DNA of 64,000 nucleotides from Kingdonia uniflora (taxonomy: Eukaryota > Streptophyta > Magnoliopsida > Ranunculales > Circaeasteraceae), in contig JACGCM010002624.1 in the NCBI GenBank assembly GCA_014058105.1, forward strand, positions 186,001 through 250,000. The letters run 5' to 3'. Below are positions 39,010 through 50,945 of the stretch, piece after piece. The position numbers were made by a program, and so were the translations under genes. The notes under the pieces were generated by a model. The model was given only the letters and a program-made list of their open reading frames with translations, made no database searches and was not told where the DNA came from. Each line of letters opens with the position of its first letter. The first letter of the stretch is position 1.

Positions 39010-39824
39010 TTATGATTTGCAACCATGGATGGCTTTATTAATTCTTTTGGCACCTCTAGGGCCACAACGTCGGATCCAGGTCGTCTCGAGTTACAGTTCC
39101 TTGACTTCCCCAAGTGGGATAACAATGCTTACAGGCAACAACGTCGGGTTCTGGTCTTACAAGATAAGCTTTCACATATAAAAGATTGCAGTGACTATGC
39201 AGAAAGCGGAAGACGTGTCCCCCCCAATTTACTTTTCTGTTCCTCTAAAGATGAGTGTGATGATACAGGGTACTCGAGGAAACACCCCGTGTATCCCGCC
39301 TTTGAGATTAATCATCGAGATTTAGAGACTTGCTACTACCGCTTCTGCTAAAGTTGATTATGATGAGACGGAGTAATCCAGGTATGATCTTAACCTACTG
39401 TATCTCGTCTTAATGGTCTAGATGGAGAATTGTGTGTTTTAGAGGGGAGTACAAACATATAAATTGTTTTATTGGCTATGGATTCTTATCTCTCGTGTAA
39501 AACCCTTAATAACAGTGCATCATAATTGGGATGATATTGATTAGCCAATAACAACATTCGCATTTAGCCTTCAAACTTATTTCATATGGCGCCCAAACTG
39601 TTTATTTCTCTAATCAAATACTGTGACCAGTGGCCTTAAATATAACTACTCAACAAAAGAAGCTTAAGCTTGTAAAACGATATCTCTCAGAAATTTATTT
39701 GTTGAACTTAAAACAAGTACATTACAACAAAAATCTACGTCTGTCACAAAGAAAAACTTGATATAGCTGAATGTTACAATATATAACCAGGGAAAGTAGT
39801 CACAGTTCCCTTTGTTCAGATGAG
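39010..39824. other. Convergent 3' regions of PPR and OEP16 genes
   Basis: A 108-codon frame at 39025-39351 follows the PPR stop on the same strand, beginning MDGFINSFGTSRATTSDPGR. I do not recognise it. It may be 3' UTR, or an old read-through extension or fragment. The remainder is AT-rich and probably includes the OEP16 3' UTR. Confidence 0.4.
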
Positions 39825-40615
39825 TTAGTTTAGGAACTCTGCAGCAGTAGCAATGGCGCCTCCTGTAATTGCATCCACCACAACTTTGTCTCTGCTACTA
39901 TCTTTATAAATAGATATTGACGCCCCTGTTAATGCGCCTGCAAGCATCGAATTCTTCTGCAACCATTCAAATAATGAAACATATGAAAATAAAACCACAC
40001 ATTAAATCAAAAACAAATTGTCTACAGGGAAGACGAGCAAAACGTTACCCAGTCACTAACGCCAAGGAACATCTCCACCAAAAACACCATCACAATATAT
40101 ACTGCCGCTATAGTACCTGTAAACGTAATAAATTATAAGCACACTCTCCTAAGAACTTCGTATAATAATAAGGTTGTAATAGATGTATACCCCAATAAGC
40201 ACCCTCCTTGCATATCTTTGTGAACTGCAATAAGACCAACAGTTTAAAATGTCACATTGAACGTTATAGGGACAATATTTATATAAATGTAACATGAGAA
40301 ATGTTTCACATAAAATTACAGTTTGTTTGAAGTTGTGTTTGGAAACACTTCCTGCAACAATTGAAATTAAATGCAGGTCAGTAAACATTATTATTGATAG
40401 ATATAACTAAAAAGGGAAATGCAAGCAGTATTAGTATGACCTTTTCGGAAACATTGGTAACCCTCCTCAGCAGCAACTCTAACAGCTGCAACAATTGCGA
40501 TTTTCAAGAATGTAACAATGATCTGAATGAGAAAAGGGTTTCCCATGTGAATTATTACGTCGATCGTCTTACGTGATCCATAACCTGAAGAAGAAAATCT
40601 GGTGTTACCCATCAT
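39825..40615 (-). CDS. OEP16: Outer plastid envelope protein OEP16-1-like
   Basis: This is a channel of the plastid outer envelope, in the PRAT (Tim17/22/23-related) family, selective for amino acids. Exons 40615-40441, 40351-40320, 40224-40191, 40116-40049 and 39956-39825 join to 146 codons plus stop, very close to the usual length. Diagnostic runs are MGNPFL, FLKIAIVAAVRVAAEE, FRKGSVSKHNF, ICKEGAYWG, SDWKNSMLAGALTG and the C-terminal DKVVVDAITGGAIATAAEFL. Four membrane helices are expected, and the short exons 2 and 3 encode the loop and start of helix 2. The first donor (GTCATA) is weak. Two ATGs lie in tandem at 40615 and 40612, and either would serve. No transit peptide is expected for an outer-envelope protein. 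Confidence 0.93.
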
Positions 40616-40959
40616 CCACTACTAATTGAAACTTCAAAAACAAGATTGTTTTCTTCTTTCAGATAATTTATCAAATACTTTGTGTTATGCTTACTCACAT
40701 GTCATTGATTTATATTTTGTTCCCATGCTTACTTGTACAAATAGTCAAGCAACAAGTGGCAAAAGAAAAAGTTTGAGAATTTTGAGCTTGCCGACCTAAT
40801 TTAGGCACTGCTTGGTACCCAACTATATTTGTAAACATTACATAAGCCTAAGAGGGGAACATTTACTTATTACAACCATAATAAGGAAGTCAAGGGTTCG
40901 AATCTCATCACTGGTAGGGTTTGAGGTTGAACAACATATAACCGTATGCAGGGGAACTG
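40616..40959. other. OEP16 upstream region and edge of the repeat array
   Basis: Contains the OEP16 5' flank. GGGTTCGAATCTC near 40893 resembles a Pol III B box and recurs, mutated, inside the adjacent array. No complete tRNA is seen. Confidence 0.45.
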
Positions 40960-42045
40960 GCAATTTTTTGGGTTTTTTTTTTTTGGAAATCTGGAAGTTC
41001 GTTTGGTTCATCATTTTTCACCATTCTCCAACTAAGTCTCCCGGGGCTCCAGTTTAAGTCGAGATAAATCTTAATGGATACTAAACATTTACTTACAACC
41101 ATAAATAAGGAAATCAAGGGTTCAAATCTCATCACTCGTAGGGTTTGAGGTTGAATAACATATAACTGACATTTTTTTTCTTTTTTGAAATCTGGAAGTT
41201 CATTTGGTTCATCATTTTTCACTATTCTCCAACTAAATCTCCCAGGGCTCCAGTTTACTGGCATTTTTTTCCTTTTTTGAAATCTGGAAGTTCATTTGGT
41301 TCATCATTTTTCACTATCACCATTCTCCAACTAAGTCTCCCGGGGCTCCAGTTTAAGTCGAGATAAATCTTAATGGATACTAAACATTTACTTACAACCA
41401 TAAATAAGGAAGTCAAGGGTTCAAATCTCATCACTCGTAGGGTTTGAGGTTGAATAACATATAACTGGCATTTTTTTTCTTTTTTGAAATCTGGAAGTTC
41501 ATTTGGTTCATCATTTTTCACTATTCTCTTACTAAATCTCCCAGGGCTCCAGTTTAAGTCTAGATAAATCTTACAACCATAAATAAATGGCATTTTTTTT
41601 CTTTTTTAAAATCTGGAAGTTCATTTGGTTCATCATTTTTCACTATTCTCCAACTAAATCTCCCAGGGCTCCAGTTTAAGTCTAGATAAATCTTACAACC
41701 ATAAATAAATGGCATTTTTTTTCTTTTTTGAAATCTGGAAGTTCATTTGGTTCATCATTTTTCACTATTCTCCTACATCATTTTTCACTATTCTCCAACT
41801 AAATCTCCCAGGGCTCCAGTTTAAGTCTAGATAAATCTTACAACCATAAATAAATGACATTTTTTTTCTTTTTTGAAATCTGGAAGTTCATTTGGTTCAT
41901 CATTTTTCACTATTCTCCTACATCATTTTTCACTATTCTCCAACTAAATCTCCCAGGGCTCCAGTTTAAGTCTCCCTATTCTCCTACATCATTTTTCACT
42001 ATTCTCCAACTAAATCTCCCAGGGCTCCAGTTTAAGTCTCCCTGG
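40960..42045 (-). repeat. Array of SINE-tail units
   Basis: On the minus strand a unit reading CTGGAGCCC(T/C)GGGAGA(T/C)TTAGTTGGAGAAT and then GATGAACCAAATGAACTTCC into an A-rich tract is repeated. There are at least seven full copies (A-rich ends near 40975, 41175, 41265, 41475, 41595, 41712 and 41860) and several partial copies near 41790-42030. Spacing varies from about 90 to 210 bp because some units carry extra flanking sequence. Confidence 0.85.
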
Positions 42046-42115
42046 TGTTGGGTTTCGAACTCGTGACCACCCTCTCTGAGAGATGGTCCCAAACCACTAG
42101 CCCAACCCCAAGGCC
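42040..42115 (-). mobile_element. tRNA-derived SINE head
   Basis: On the minus strand GGGCTAGTGGTTTGGG (about 42099-42084) fits an A box. GAGTTCGAAACCC (about 42057-42045) fits a B box. Between them is ACCATCTCTCAGAGAGGGTGG, cut here by one base of spacing from the B box region. The head runs directly into the first unit of the SINE-tail array, so the whole forms one SINE with its tail multiplied. Confidence 0.75.
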
Positions 42116-42543
42116 TTTTCTATATGTAGCGCCCATTATGCCTAACTATTTTATGTTGTACGATTTTGTACAAGGCTGAGAACCTCATAATCTCTGTTGT
42201 GTTGCACCGCAAGGCGTAATTTATCTTTTTAACATTTTTTTCGAACACACAATTTTTGCACTAAACTGTACTTAATGAGGAAAACTCTCAGGTTAGTTTG
42301 ATTAGTAAATCAAGTGCTTGTACAATTAAAAGCGTAGACTTGAAAAGATAAAGATATTGCTTGAACAATTTCTCGCAAATGCCAAACTTTTACTCAGAAG
42401 AATAAACAATACAAAAATTGATGTTATTCCTTACAAAATCACAACATATACTTGAGATTCCTCCCCAACTTTATCAAGGTTTTGTGATACCTCAAAGATC
42501 GTCTATACTAGTATTGGATATGTTTGTCTCTAGGTCTAGTTCT
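42116..42543. other. TGD2 3' flank
   Basis: AT-rich DNA downstream of the TGD2 stop codon, likely including its 3' UTR. No other feature is recognised. Confidence 0.5.
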
Positions 42544-45500
42544 TCACAATAGCCTGCTAAGGGATTTGATAAGCAGCTTCAAATTCCGTCTTGTAGCCTC
42601 GTCGCCAGTGAAGCCTGAGACGTCAGAGCTTATATTCTGCAAAATTAGAACGTCGAAAATAATAAATGTAGAGAAAAACCACCGCATCCTACGAAGTGAG
42701 AGCTGAGAGTCTGAGACTAAAAGCAATGACATCCACTTACTAAGTTGGAAGTCATAATAGGTAAATATGTGGACGAAATGCTGATACATGGATTCACCAA
42801 AATAGCTGAAGCATTGCATGAAAGAAGTCTAGCAACATTCTATTTAGCATCATATTTTAATTTTAGCTAGAGAAATATGCCAGTCATCTCTATGAACTGG
42901 GAAGTGAAAAGGTAAGGCCGTTGTAGGGACACCTTTTTTAAGAGAAAGTGTAATTTTAAGACCACACTAGTCAAACGAGATTAAGAAAGCCAAAGGGTAA
43001 ATCCGTTGGCATTGCCATGAATATGAAGATGTGATCAGAAACTCACCTCAATGTTCTTCAGAGTGAATAGGAAACTGTATATAGACTTCCGAATTCGTTC
43101 AGTGTTCTCAGGCGTCAAAACAGATGAATTCACACTTCTGTCAAACCAAGATATGCAGGTCAATATAGGAGCAGTATACATTATAAGCATTCTGTCTTGG
43201 CAATTCCTGTATTCTTCCCAAAACAATTAGGCTAATCCATAATCACTGAGTTTTTACCTCAAATCTTCAGTTGCTTTTGTCAAGGTTCTCGTTAAACTCT
43301 CAACTTCCTTCAGAAGTCCACTATCACGGACCTCTGCCAGCAAAGGTTGTACATCTTCAGCCATAGCTTCAAACTGAAACAAGACTGGCTTTCATTATTG
43401 ACCAAGTATACAGACTTACAAGATTAAATAAATAGCTGGGTCAATGGTCATGAATTATGCAAGTCATATCTATGAACTTACCAAACAAGAAAAAACATCA
43501 CGTTTGCAGTATATCATTTTGCATAATTTACAAAATTTTAATCGTTACATGTACCAAATATTTGTGAAAGTTGTCAGGTGGAAATTAACCTAGATATATC
43601 ACACTATGTTTTAACTTTTAGCACTTAATATCCTTCACAACATGTAAAAGACCGATCAATATACTTGAGTCTTGAGGTATATTGTATTATAAGTTATAAC
43701 CCACAACTTCCGCACAGCTCTACCATTGCTTTTTACACAAAAGAGAAAAACTCTACCAACGAGTTAAAAGAATGAAATGAGTTTCATGTCCATGTCAGTA
43801 AAATTTTAGATGAGATACATATCGCAATAAAATTTCAAGAAGAAAAACATTAGCTTCTAGCCTGTTTCTCATGCCAGACACTTTGCCAGGATCAATCTGG
43901 GACCTTTAGCTTTTCAGATAAAGAAAAGGACTACAAAATAGAAACTGCAAGAAAAGGAAACTAAATTTTTAGGCAATATACCAAATAAATACTTAATAAA
44001 AAAGCATAAAAAATATACCTTTGCAAGTAGTGGCTGCGCCTCTTGAATAACTAATGCAACACGCTCAGCTAACATGTAGGTTTTGGAAATACCAATTTCT
44101 TCCATTTCACGTCCTAGACGAGTGAATATGCCCACCAATGCATCTAAACTTACCCCTTGATGACCTTTTATCTTTTGTCTATCACACACAATTAAACCTT
44201 CTTTAACACAATCTGAGTGCAGCGGACCTACAGAAGGTGTTGGAAGTGGATCTCGAGGAGTAATATCAATCATAGTCTCCATGAGAAGTCCAGATTGATT
44301 CACCTCGATTAAAGAGTTCTGGGGTATGATTATTTTGTCGTCCTCAACCTACAAAGCAAAATGCTTGAAAGGGTCAAATACTCCACAAAATCTGGCTATA
44401 AAGTTGAACTTAAAAAGAACAAAAATCCAAAATTTGGTGTAGAAAAGGTTGGCAGATTTTATAAATTATGCCCAAAACGTGTGCTTTATGATCAAAGTAG
44501 GGTGCCCCTAGACCATTTTAAGGGTTAAGGAATGTCATCCCCAGGTCGTTTTAGGGATCTTGGAGGACAATACAACACTTAGAACTTCTTTATGGGTGGT
44601 TTGGTGTTGTTTTCACGCTTTCGGTTTTGCCCTTAAAAATCAAGTGTACCAATGCACACAAAATTTGGGATTTCCCCCCTTAAAATTTGAGTTAGTTAGG
44701 ATCATAATTGGGTGCCCCTAAGTCATGTTGGGGGTCAAAAAGAGCCATCCGACAATATTTTTGAGATTATAAGCTTTTGTTTTGTTTTGTATTTTACATT
44801 TTTCGCGATTTTTAAAATAAATAAATGGTGTGATATTATTAGCAATATCACACCATGTCCCCCCCCCCCCCCCCCCCCCTCTCAAAATTCAATTTTTATG
44901 GTATCACAACCATGCACCCCTAGGTCATTTTTGGGGTCACGGAGAGCCATAGCACACTTAGAACCTACTTATAGGGTTTGGAGTTGTTTTCACTTTTTCC
45001 GCGATTTCTCATAAATAAACAAATAAACTAGTAGGCAGTAACACACATAATTTGTGTTTTCCCCCTTAATATTTGATTTTTCCTCGTTTTACAATCGGGC
45101 GTCCTAGGCCAGTTTAAGGGACAACAAGATTCAACCCTGAGTCATTATGGGAGTCACATAGGGCTGTAACACATTTAGAACCTATTTATAAGATTTCGTG
45201 TTGTTTCACTTCTTCTTCTTCTTCTTTTTTGACTTGGTGTTATAACATACAAAATGAGTTCTTACTAAAAATTCGAGTGTTGTGGAGTTAAAGCCAAACA
45301 CAGATCATTTCGAGGGACAAGCATAACCATCATTAGGTCATTTTGGCCTTAAATAAGCCAACCCGGGTTAAATCCGGCCGTGGATGAAGTCTTGGGATGC
45401 CCACCCGAACTTGAGATATGGTTAACTTGATAAAATTACTTCATTACTTTCACGCATTGGAATTCTTCGGTTCTTCCTCACTCTATCATTTGGAAACTCC

Positions 45501-48223
45501 CATATTACAGTCTTACAGAGTAATTATTAAGGAGCCCACTGGACTGATAGATAACGTATCCTCTCACTCTCTCTCTTACATATGGGGGCTACTTAAAGAT
45601 CTGAAACTTTCTCCCCCTCTTTCATGCTTCATCAACCACAAGCAAACTACGCTTGAGGTCAGCGTGGATTGCTTAACATATTTACTCTTCTTCTTAGTTG
45701 CTACATGTAGCTGTATTTATCTCCTTGGATGTTGCACTTTTTTGGCGTGCTATCAGTTTGTGCTTGTATTTATGTACTTGAATAGCTGTTTTAGTAATGA
45801 TTTTGGTGGTGAAATCAGATTGAGTATCTTCCAAATGCACCAGTTTATGAAATTCTTTGCCTTCGAGATTAAATAACCGAGATAGGTGATGTGAATGCTA
45901 ATGTTACTGTTGGTAAGCAGAACTTGAAGTTTCAAGCCTATAGGAACATGTTAAAATTTGGAAGTCATCAAGCACTATGCCTAAAATTTGATCTCTTTAT
46001 CCTTTAAGATTATCATTTGATTCATTTCTTCAAAAATAAAGTTTGTTTCAAGCTTGTCATTTTCTCGTAGATGATGGGGACGAGTAAAAAATTTCCCTTC
46101 AACTTCATCATAAAAAATATTTGAAATAATTTCAGCTTTCGAAGAGTTGGAAATATATAGTGATATCCCAACTTTAAAGCCTTGCGCCCAACAAAATTTT
46201 AAACAACATGAGACCAAACCACTTGTTCAACCATCAACTCTAATGAATTATGCGTTTCTCTACAGCAACCACTAGGGCAGAGTATTGAGCAATAGCAAAT
46301 AATTAATCATCACCAATCACCACACGTCTGGAGCTCTTTGCTCCATTCACGTGTGAGCTATTTGCAAGCTACAAACCTTCAGTTGAGGCAACGATGAATC
46401 CCGCGTGACATATCTAAATCTCTACCCCGCACCCCCTCTTAAATTCTCATAGTCCGATATATTTTGATGCGTCCATATATGCTAGTAATATGTAACCCAC
46501 AAACATGAAAACCTAATAAAGACCAAAGCACGCCTTTATACCCATATTGGGCAGTGACCAGGAGCCGATAACAGTAATACATAAAGGATGTGTCACTTGA
46601 TCCAACCCAAAAATGCTGACACATTTTGCCTTCCCTAAAAACAATTACAAGCATCGGCCGTTTGTAGGGAAGGGTAATTTAGTCATTTTACTTAGAGTCT
46701 CTCTCTGTCTGTCTCCGAGGAAAAAAAATGTTGTCCTAGAGAGAGAGAGCAAAACCCAGCGATTCTAGGGGATTTCAGCCTTCTTCAACAATCAAAGCAG
46801 GTAGACATGAGTCGCCTCTCTTTAGTAATTTTTGGTTGGTTTTATTTGCTTTGTTTGCATGCATTTATCTAGAGTGCTTAAACCCCAATGTTTGTGAAAT
46901 TTTGCAATAGTTTTTTACTCATTTTTGGCCCCTAACTTGTGTTATGGGGACGAAATAAAATCAAATAGTGATGGTTTATCTCTTAGTAGTTTTACCCCCA
47001 ACTTGATTTTGTTATTCTGGGAAGAACCTTGATTGATATTTAGTAGTATCTCCTTGTTTGATTTGACGTATTTTTTGTTTTCTCTTTTTGGAAACAGTTT
47101 GTATGGTGAGCATGCAGTATGTTAACAGTGCTATCTCGAGTGGGATTTGGAAATTATGGGTTTTGTTTCGTCCCCATACGGGGTGTGTGTACCATCACTA
47201 TTTGAAGTTTATGAAATTCTTCCAAATGCACCAGTTTATGAAATTCTTTGCCTTCGAGATTAAATAACCGAGATAGGTGATGTGAATGCTAATGTTACTG
47301 TTGGTAAGCAGAACTTGAAGTTTCAAGCCTATAAGAATATGTTAAAATTTGGAAGTCATCAAGAACTATGCCTAAAATTTGCTCTTTATCCTTAAAGCTT
47401 ATTATTTGATTCATTTCTTCAAAAATAAAGTTTGTTTCAAGCTTATCATTTTCTCGTAGATGCTAATACAGGAAATGAAGAACTTAAGCACGTAAAGGTC
47501 ATAGTTCCTTTACCCATAACCCCATATGTCCATCATTATTTGCTTTAGTACACCAGTATAACCTTGTGATCCAAGTATGAGCAGCATTTGCTAGCCACCA
47601 TGAGTGATTTTTTTACAACGTCGATAATTCTTAGTTTTTCCATAATCATTTCCTTTAAGGGTGAAAGTGCTACTAGATTTTGCATGAATAAAAAAACATA
47701 AAATTTAACATACCTCAACAACTGCTTCAATACTTCTTAGTGAAGGATTTAACCGAATCACATTGCCCACATTCACCCCTCTAATCCTCACTGGCGTGCC
47801 TGTACAGATACCACAAGCTTGCGAAAACTCAAACACCGCCTCATACTTCCTCATTCGAGACCGCAACTGAAACCCTCTCAACCAAACCAAACTAAGCGCC
47901 AGAAGAACCGCCCCCGAAACCATAAACAACCCAACACCACCTTCCCAAATGCTCTTCCTCCCAAACCCAAAATCACTCATGGGACGCAATGTCTGCCTCC
48001 ATATACTCTTAGGAACATCTAAAAGCACCCCAATGGGGTTTTTCCTCCCCGACGAAGATGGGGGTTGACTTTGAGTCTCCCCAGTGCTCGCTTTTACAAG
48101 GAGAATTCTCTTCGAGGGTCTCGTAGGAAGATAAGGCGAGAAACGTTGGAATTCACTAGGGTTTAGAGTAATCAATGATGGTGAAACAACACTGAGGCAA
48201 GTTAAAACCTGAATCCCCCACAT
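42544..48223 (-). CDS. TGD2: TGD2, MCE-domain lipid transfer protein of the plastid inner envelope
   Basis: TGD2 is the substrate-binding part of the TGD1-TGD2-TGD3 ABC importer that brings ER-derived lipid (phosphatidic acid is bound) into the plastid. Exons 48223-47714, 44348-44019, 43373-43258, 43137-43047 and 42636-42544 join to 379 codons plus stop, nearly the known length. The N-terminus is a Ser-rich transit peptide. One membrane helix follows near residues 95-118 (GGVGLFMVSGAVLLALSLVW). Then comes the MCE domain with ACGICTGTPVRIRGVNVGNV and QNSLIEVNQSGLLMETMIDI. The C-terminal half is helical. Intron 1 is 3.36 kb and full of repeats. The other introns are short. The reading frame is intact. 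Confidence 0.96.
44450..45330. repeat. Degenerate tandem repeats in TGD2 intron 1
   Basis: Four loosely similar units of roughly 200-240 bp share GGTGCCCCTA(A/G), GTCATTTTGGGGGTCA-like, ACACTTAGAACCT and GTGTTGTTTTCAC elements (near 44500-44620, 44710-44790, 44915-45000 and 45095-45215). A related but separate stretch lies at 53380-53680 after the F-box gene. The copies are too diverged for a clean consensus by eye. Confidence 0.6.
44826..44879. repeat. 12-bp perfect hairpin beside a 21-base poly-C run
   Basis: TGGTGTGATATT (44826-44837) pairs exactly with AATATCACACCA (44844-44855) across a six-base loop. A run of 21 C follows at 44859-44879. On the transcribed strand of TGD2 this is a G run in intron 1. 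Confidence 0.95.
45826..47461 (+). repeat. 240-bp direct repeat pair in TGD2 intron 1
   Basis: The block at about 45826-46072 recurs at about 47217-47461 with roughly 95% identity by eye. Both hold CCAAATGCACCAGTTTATG, GGTAAGCAGAACTTGAAG and CAAGCTT(G/A)TCATTTTCTCG. The 1.14 kb between them contains a CT-rich, leader-like stretch (46690-46800) resembling a plant promoter and 5' UTR. I see no primer-binding site or polyprotein that would make the pair LTRs. Confidence 0.8.
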
Positions 48224-49740
48224 CTTTGACTCAAATGGGGTTCACGAAACAATTAAATAAGACTAATTGGGGTTACTGCTCTTGTTCTCTAGAACTAGAG
48301 TGTTTTTCACAATTGAGGATGCTTAATTGATGATTAATAGTTGAATTAGGTCTCAAATGAGGTGAAATTGAGTGCATATTAAAGCTCAAATGATAGACGT
48401 AATCAGAAAAACCCTAGAAAATTTGAAGATTTCAATTAAATCTTACCTCAATTTGATAGATGTAATCAGAGAAACCCTTGAATTAGCTCTCTCCCTCTCT
48501 CTCTCTCTCTTGCACTCGGCATGAGTAGAAAGTGCTGGTTGGGAGCATCTCCAGCAGGGTATATAACCTTACTATACGTAACCAATAGAGTCAAAATTAG
48601 AGATTTATTATATACCATTATTAACAAATCAGGTTTTCAAATGATCAGGTCATGGTGAATCCTAACCCGATCTGTTAGGTAAATGATCGGATTATTAACG
48701 GATTGGTTTGTAGAAGATCAATAATTTTCCGATCCTAATCCTTTGTTAATGGATCGGACCGGATCGGTTACAGGGTCAAATCCAATCCATTGACACCCCT
48801 GCCTACAATCAATAAAATGACCAACCATTTCATCTTTTAATCCATGCATGCTATAATAACCTCATCCGTCTTATTATTTGTTTAATTACCCTTTCACATT
48901 TTTAAAAAAAATATCATAAAGCCTTTCCTAATATATCATGCAAATAACGACGAGAACCAACAACCTTTACTATCTGGATCCTAATGGTAAAATGTAGATT
49001 TTTCATAATTCATGTGATATTTAAAACAACGTCCAAGTTAATGTTTTACTGTAAAATTCAAATTATAGTGAAACTTATATAAATACACATCCTTGAGACC
49101 TCTAAAAAATGTGCAATTATATAGTTTACCATTATAAAGAATTTTCATTTTGGGACCAAAGTTGTTTGTGCATTTAGAGAGATTGTGCGCTTGCATAGGG
49201 AGCATTAAGACAAGCTTCAATGTACATATGTCATCTTACCACTCTTCCAAATCCCATCAATCTTTTCAACCTGTTCAATCATATTTTATTGCCATTTGTG
49301 CAAGATGGCACAAAAGCCTTGTCTTATCTATCCTGCACAGATTACGCGTCAAAACATATCTAGAAAAAAAAAAGGCGAGATACAGATACAACTATCTCTC
49401 ACTATTTTGGATGCCAATGGATAAAATGTAAAATCTGGATGATTCAGATGATTTCTAAAACGGCATGCAACTTACTTTTTTACCACGAAACTCTAAAACA
49501 CAGTTGTCATCTTATCAGTTTCAAAAATATTTCTTATCTTTCATGCAAAGTGTCACAAAAGCCTCGCCCAATCTATCCACCGTAGACTAGAAAGTGTCAA
49601 AAGGCGCCGCCACCCGTTATCTCGATGAACCTATAACGTTGAGACTTGAAATCCTAAAATCCAAAAAAGATAAACCGTTTCCATAAAATTTCGTAACTTT
49701 TTGCGAAACTTTTGAATTTCAGTGAAATTAAGACAAAAAC
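48224..49740. other. TGD2 promoter region and spacer
   Basis: A CT microsatellite lies near 48490-48512 and probably belongs to the TGD2 leader. Near 48545 AGCATCTCCAGCAGGGTATA resembles one end of a MITE terminal repeat, but no partner end was found. The rest, to about 49740, is AT-rich with no recognised gene. Confidence 0.45.
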
Positions 49741-49750
49741 CGTGGAGCTC

Positions 49751-49873
49751 TATAAATACCACATTTCTCACGGTTTTGGTGAATAAGTTTCACTCTCTCT
49801 CTTTCTCTCTCTCGCTCTAAGCTTGACTTGGTGACGGTGGAACACTTGGGGAGGATCTTCTCATCAAATTTAG
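49751..49873 (+). promoter_or_regulatory. TATA box and probable leader exon of the F-box gene
   Basis: TATAAATA at 49751-49758 is followed about 35-45 bases later by a CT-rich start region. A splice donor TTAG|GTAATT lies at 49873/49874. Joining it to the acceptor CTATGCAG at 51602 would give a leader intron of 1.73 kb just upstream of the ATG at 51659. This structure is inferred from signals only. Confidence 0.5.
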
Positions 49874-50269
49874 GTAATTTTTCTCATAATTTTGATATTT
49901 TTTTTACTAATTTGAGTTCTTAGAGTATAATTTGTGTCAAATTTATGGTAAAAATCGAAGCTTGATCTGATATTATCATGGTAATGTAGTTGTAGCTCTA
50001 GAATTGAATACCCATTGATCTTAGTTGGTATAAACATAGTGCGATACTCTGTGAGTGATGGGGTATTGTTGTATGTGTTGAGTTGTTGTTCTCATGGGGT
50101 TGGGGTTGGGGTTGAGGTTGAGGTTGAGGTTGAAAGTTTGGATTTAGGGGGGTATTATGTTGGGGGGATTTTAACACATGCATGTTGCTAAAAATGAATA
50201 AATTATGGATTTTTAGGAATTTTTGGCGCAAATTTTGAATAAAAATGGCTATGATGTTTTGGATAAATG

Positions 50270-50945
50270 GACAAGGATATGAAATGTATTCCATGCATGG
50301 AGTGTAGGGCTTTAGATCTTTAGTAGTGGGGGATTCTTCGAGGAATATTGTTAGATGGGGGGGATCTGATTATCGATAGCTAGAGGTTTGAGGCATTACT
50401 CATTAGTTTTAACAACAGTTTTTCAGAACTAAATAATTTTTGTATTTTTTTCATAAATTTATGTGGGAAATTCCTAAAGAAAAATGGCACCGTGCAGTTT
50501 TGGAGATATTTTGGGCAAGTATCATTTTGTTCCGCTAAAAATAAATTGTCAGAGAGACGGGGAATGTTTGTTCCATGCATGGAGTGTAGTGCTTAAGATC
50601 TTTAGAAGAGGCTTCTTTGAGGAGTTCATTGTTAGGTGTGTGTGTGGGGGGGGGGGGGGATTTGATGAGTGAGAGCTAGAGGTTTATGGCATTAGTTTTA
50701 GCTGCACTTTTAAAACATATATAAATAAATTTTATCTTTCAAAAATTTCCTGCACCGTGCAATTTTGGTGATATTTTGAGCAAGTATCATTTCGTTTTGC
50801 CAAAAAATAAATTTTCAGAGAGACGGGGAATATTTGTCCCATGCATGGAGTTCAGCGCTTAAGATCTTTAGAGGAAGGAGTTTATCGTTAGGTGGGGGGA
50901 TTTGACGAGTGACAGCTAGAGGGTTGTGGCATCAGTTTTTCAGCC
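50270..50945 (+). repeat. Three-copy repeat in the probable F-box leader intron
   Basis: Units sharing CCATGCATGGAGT, TTAAGATCTTTAGA, a G run and GAGAGCTAGAGG(T/G)TT occur with CCATGCATGGAG near 50291, 50574 and 50841. The second and third also share GATATTTTG(G/A)GCAAGTATCATTT and CAGAGAGACGGGGAAT. The unit is about 270-280 bp. The G run reaches about 15 bases near 50646-50660. Confidence 0.85.

Noticed and set aside
39025..39351. A 108-codon frame after the PPR stop as a separate gene
   Set aside because: No family match, no promoter of its own and a position expected for 3' UTR. It is kept only as a note in the spacer entry.
40890..40910. tRNA gene suggested by GGGTTCGAATCTC
   Set aside because: No A box or cloverleaf could be formed upstream. 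The motif belongs to a repeated unit.
45418..45876. A 152-codon plus-strand frame in TGD2 intron 1
   Set aside because: Composition is that of AT-rich intron sequence, its end lies inside the 240-bp repeat, and I recognise no domain.
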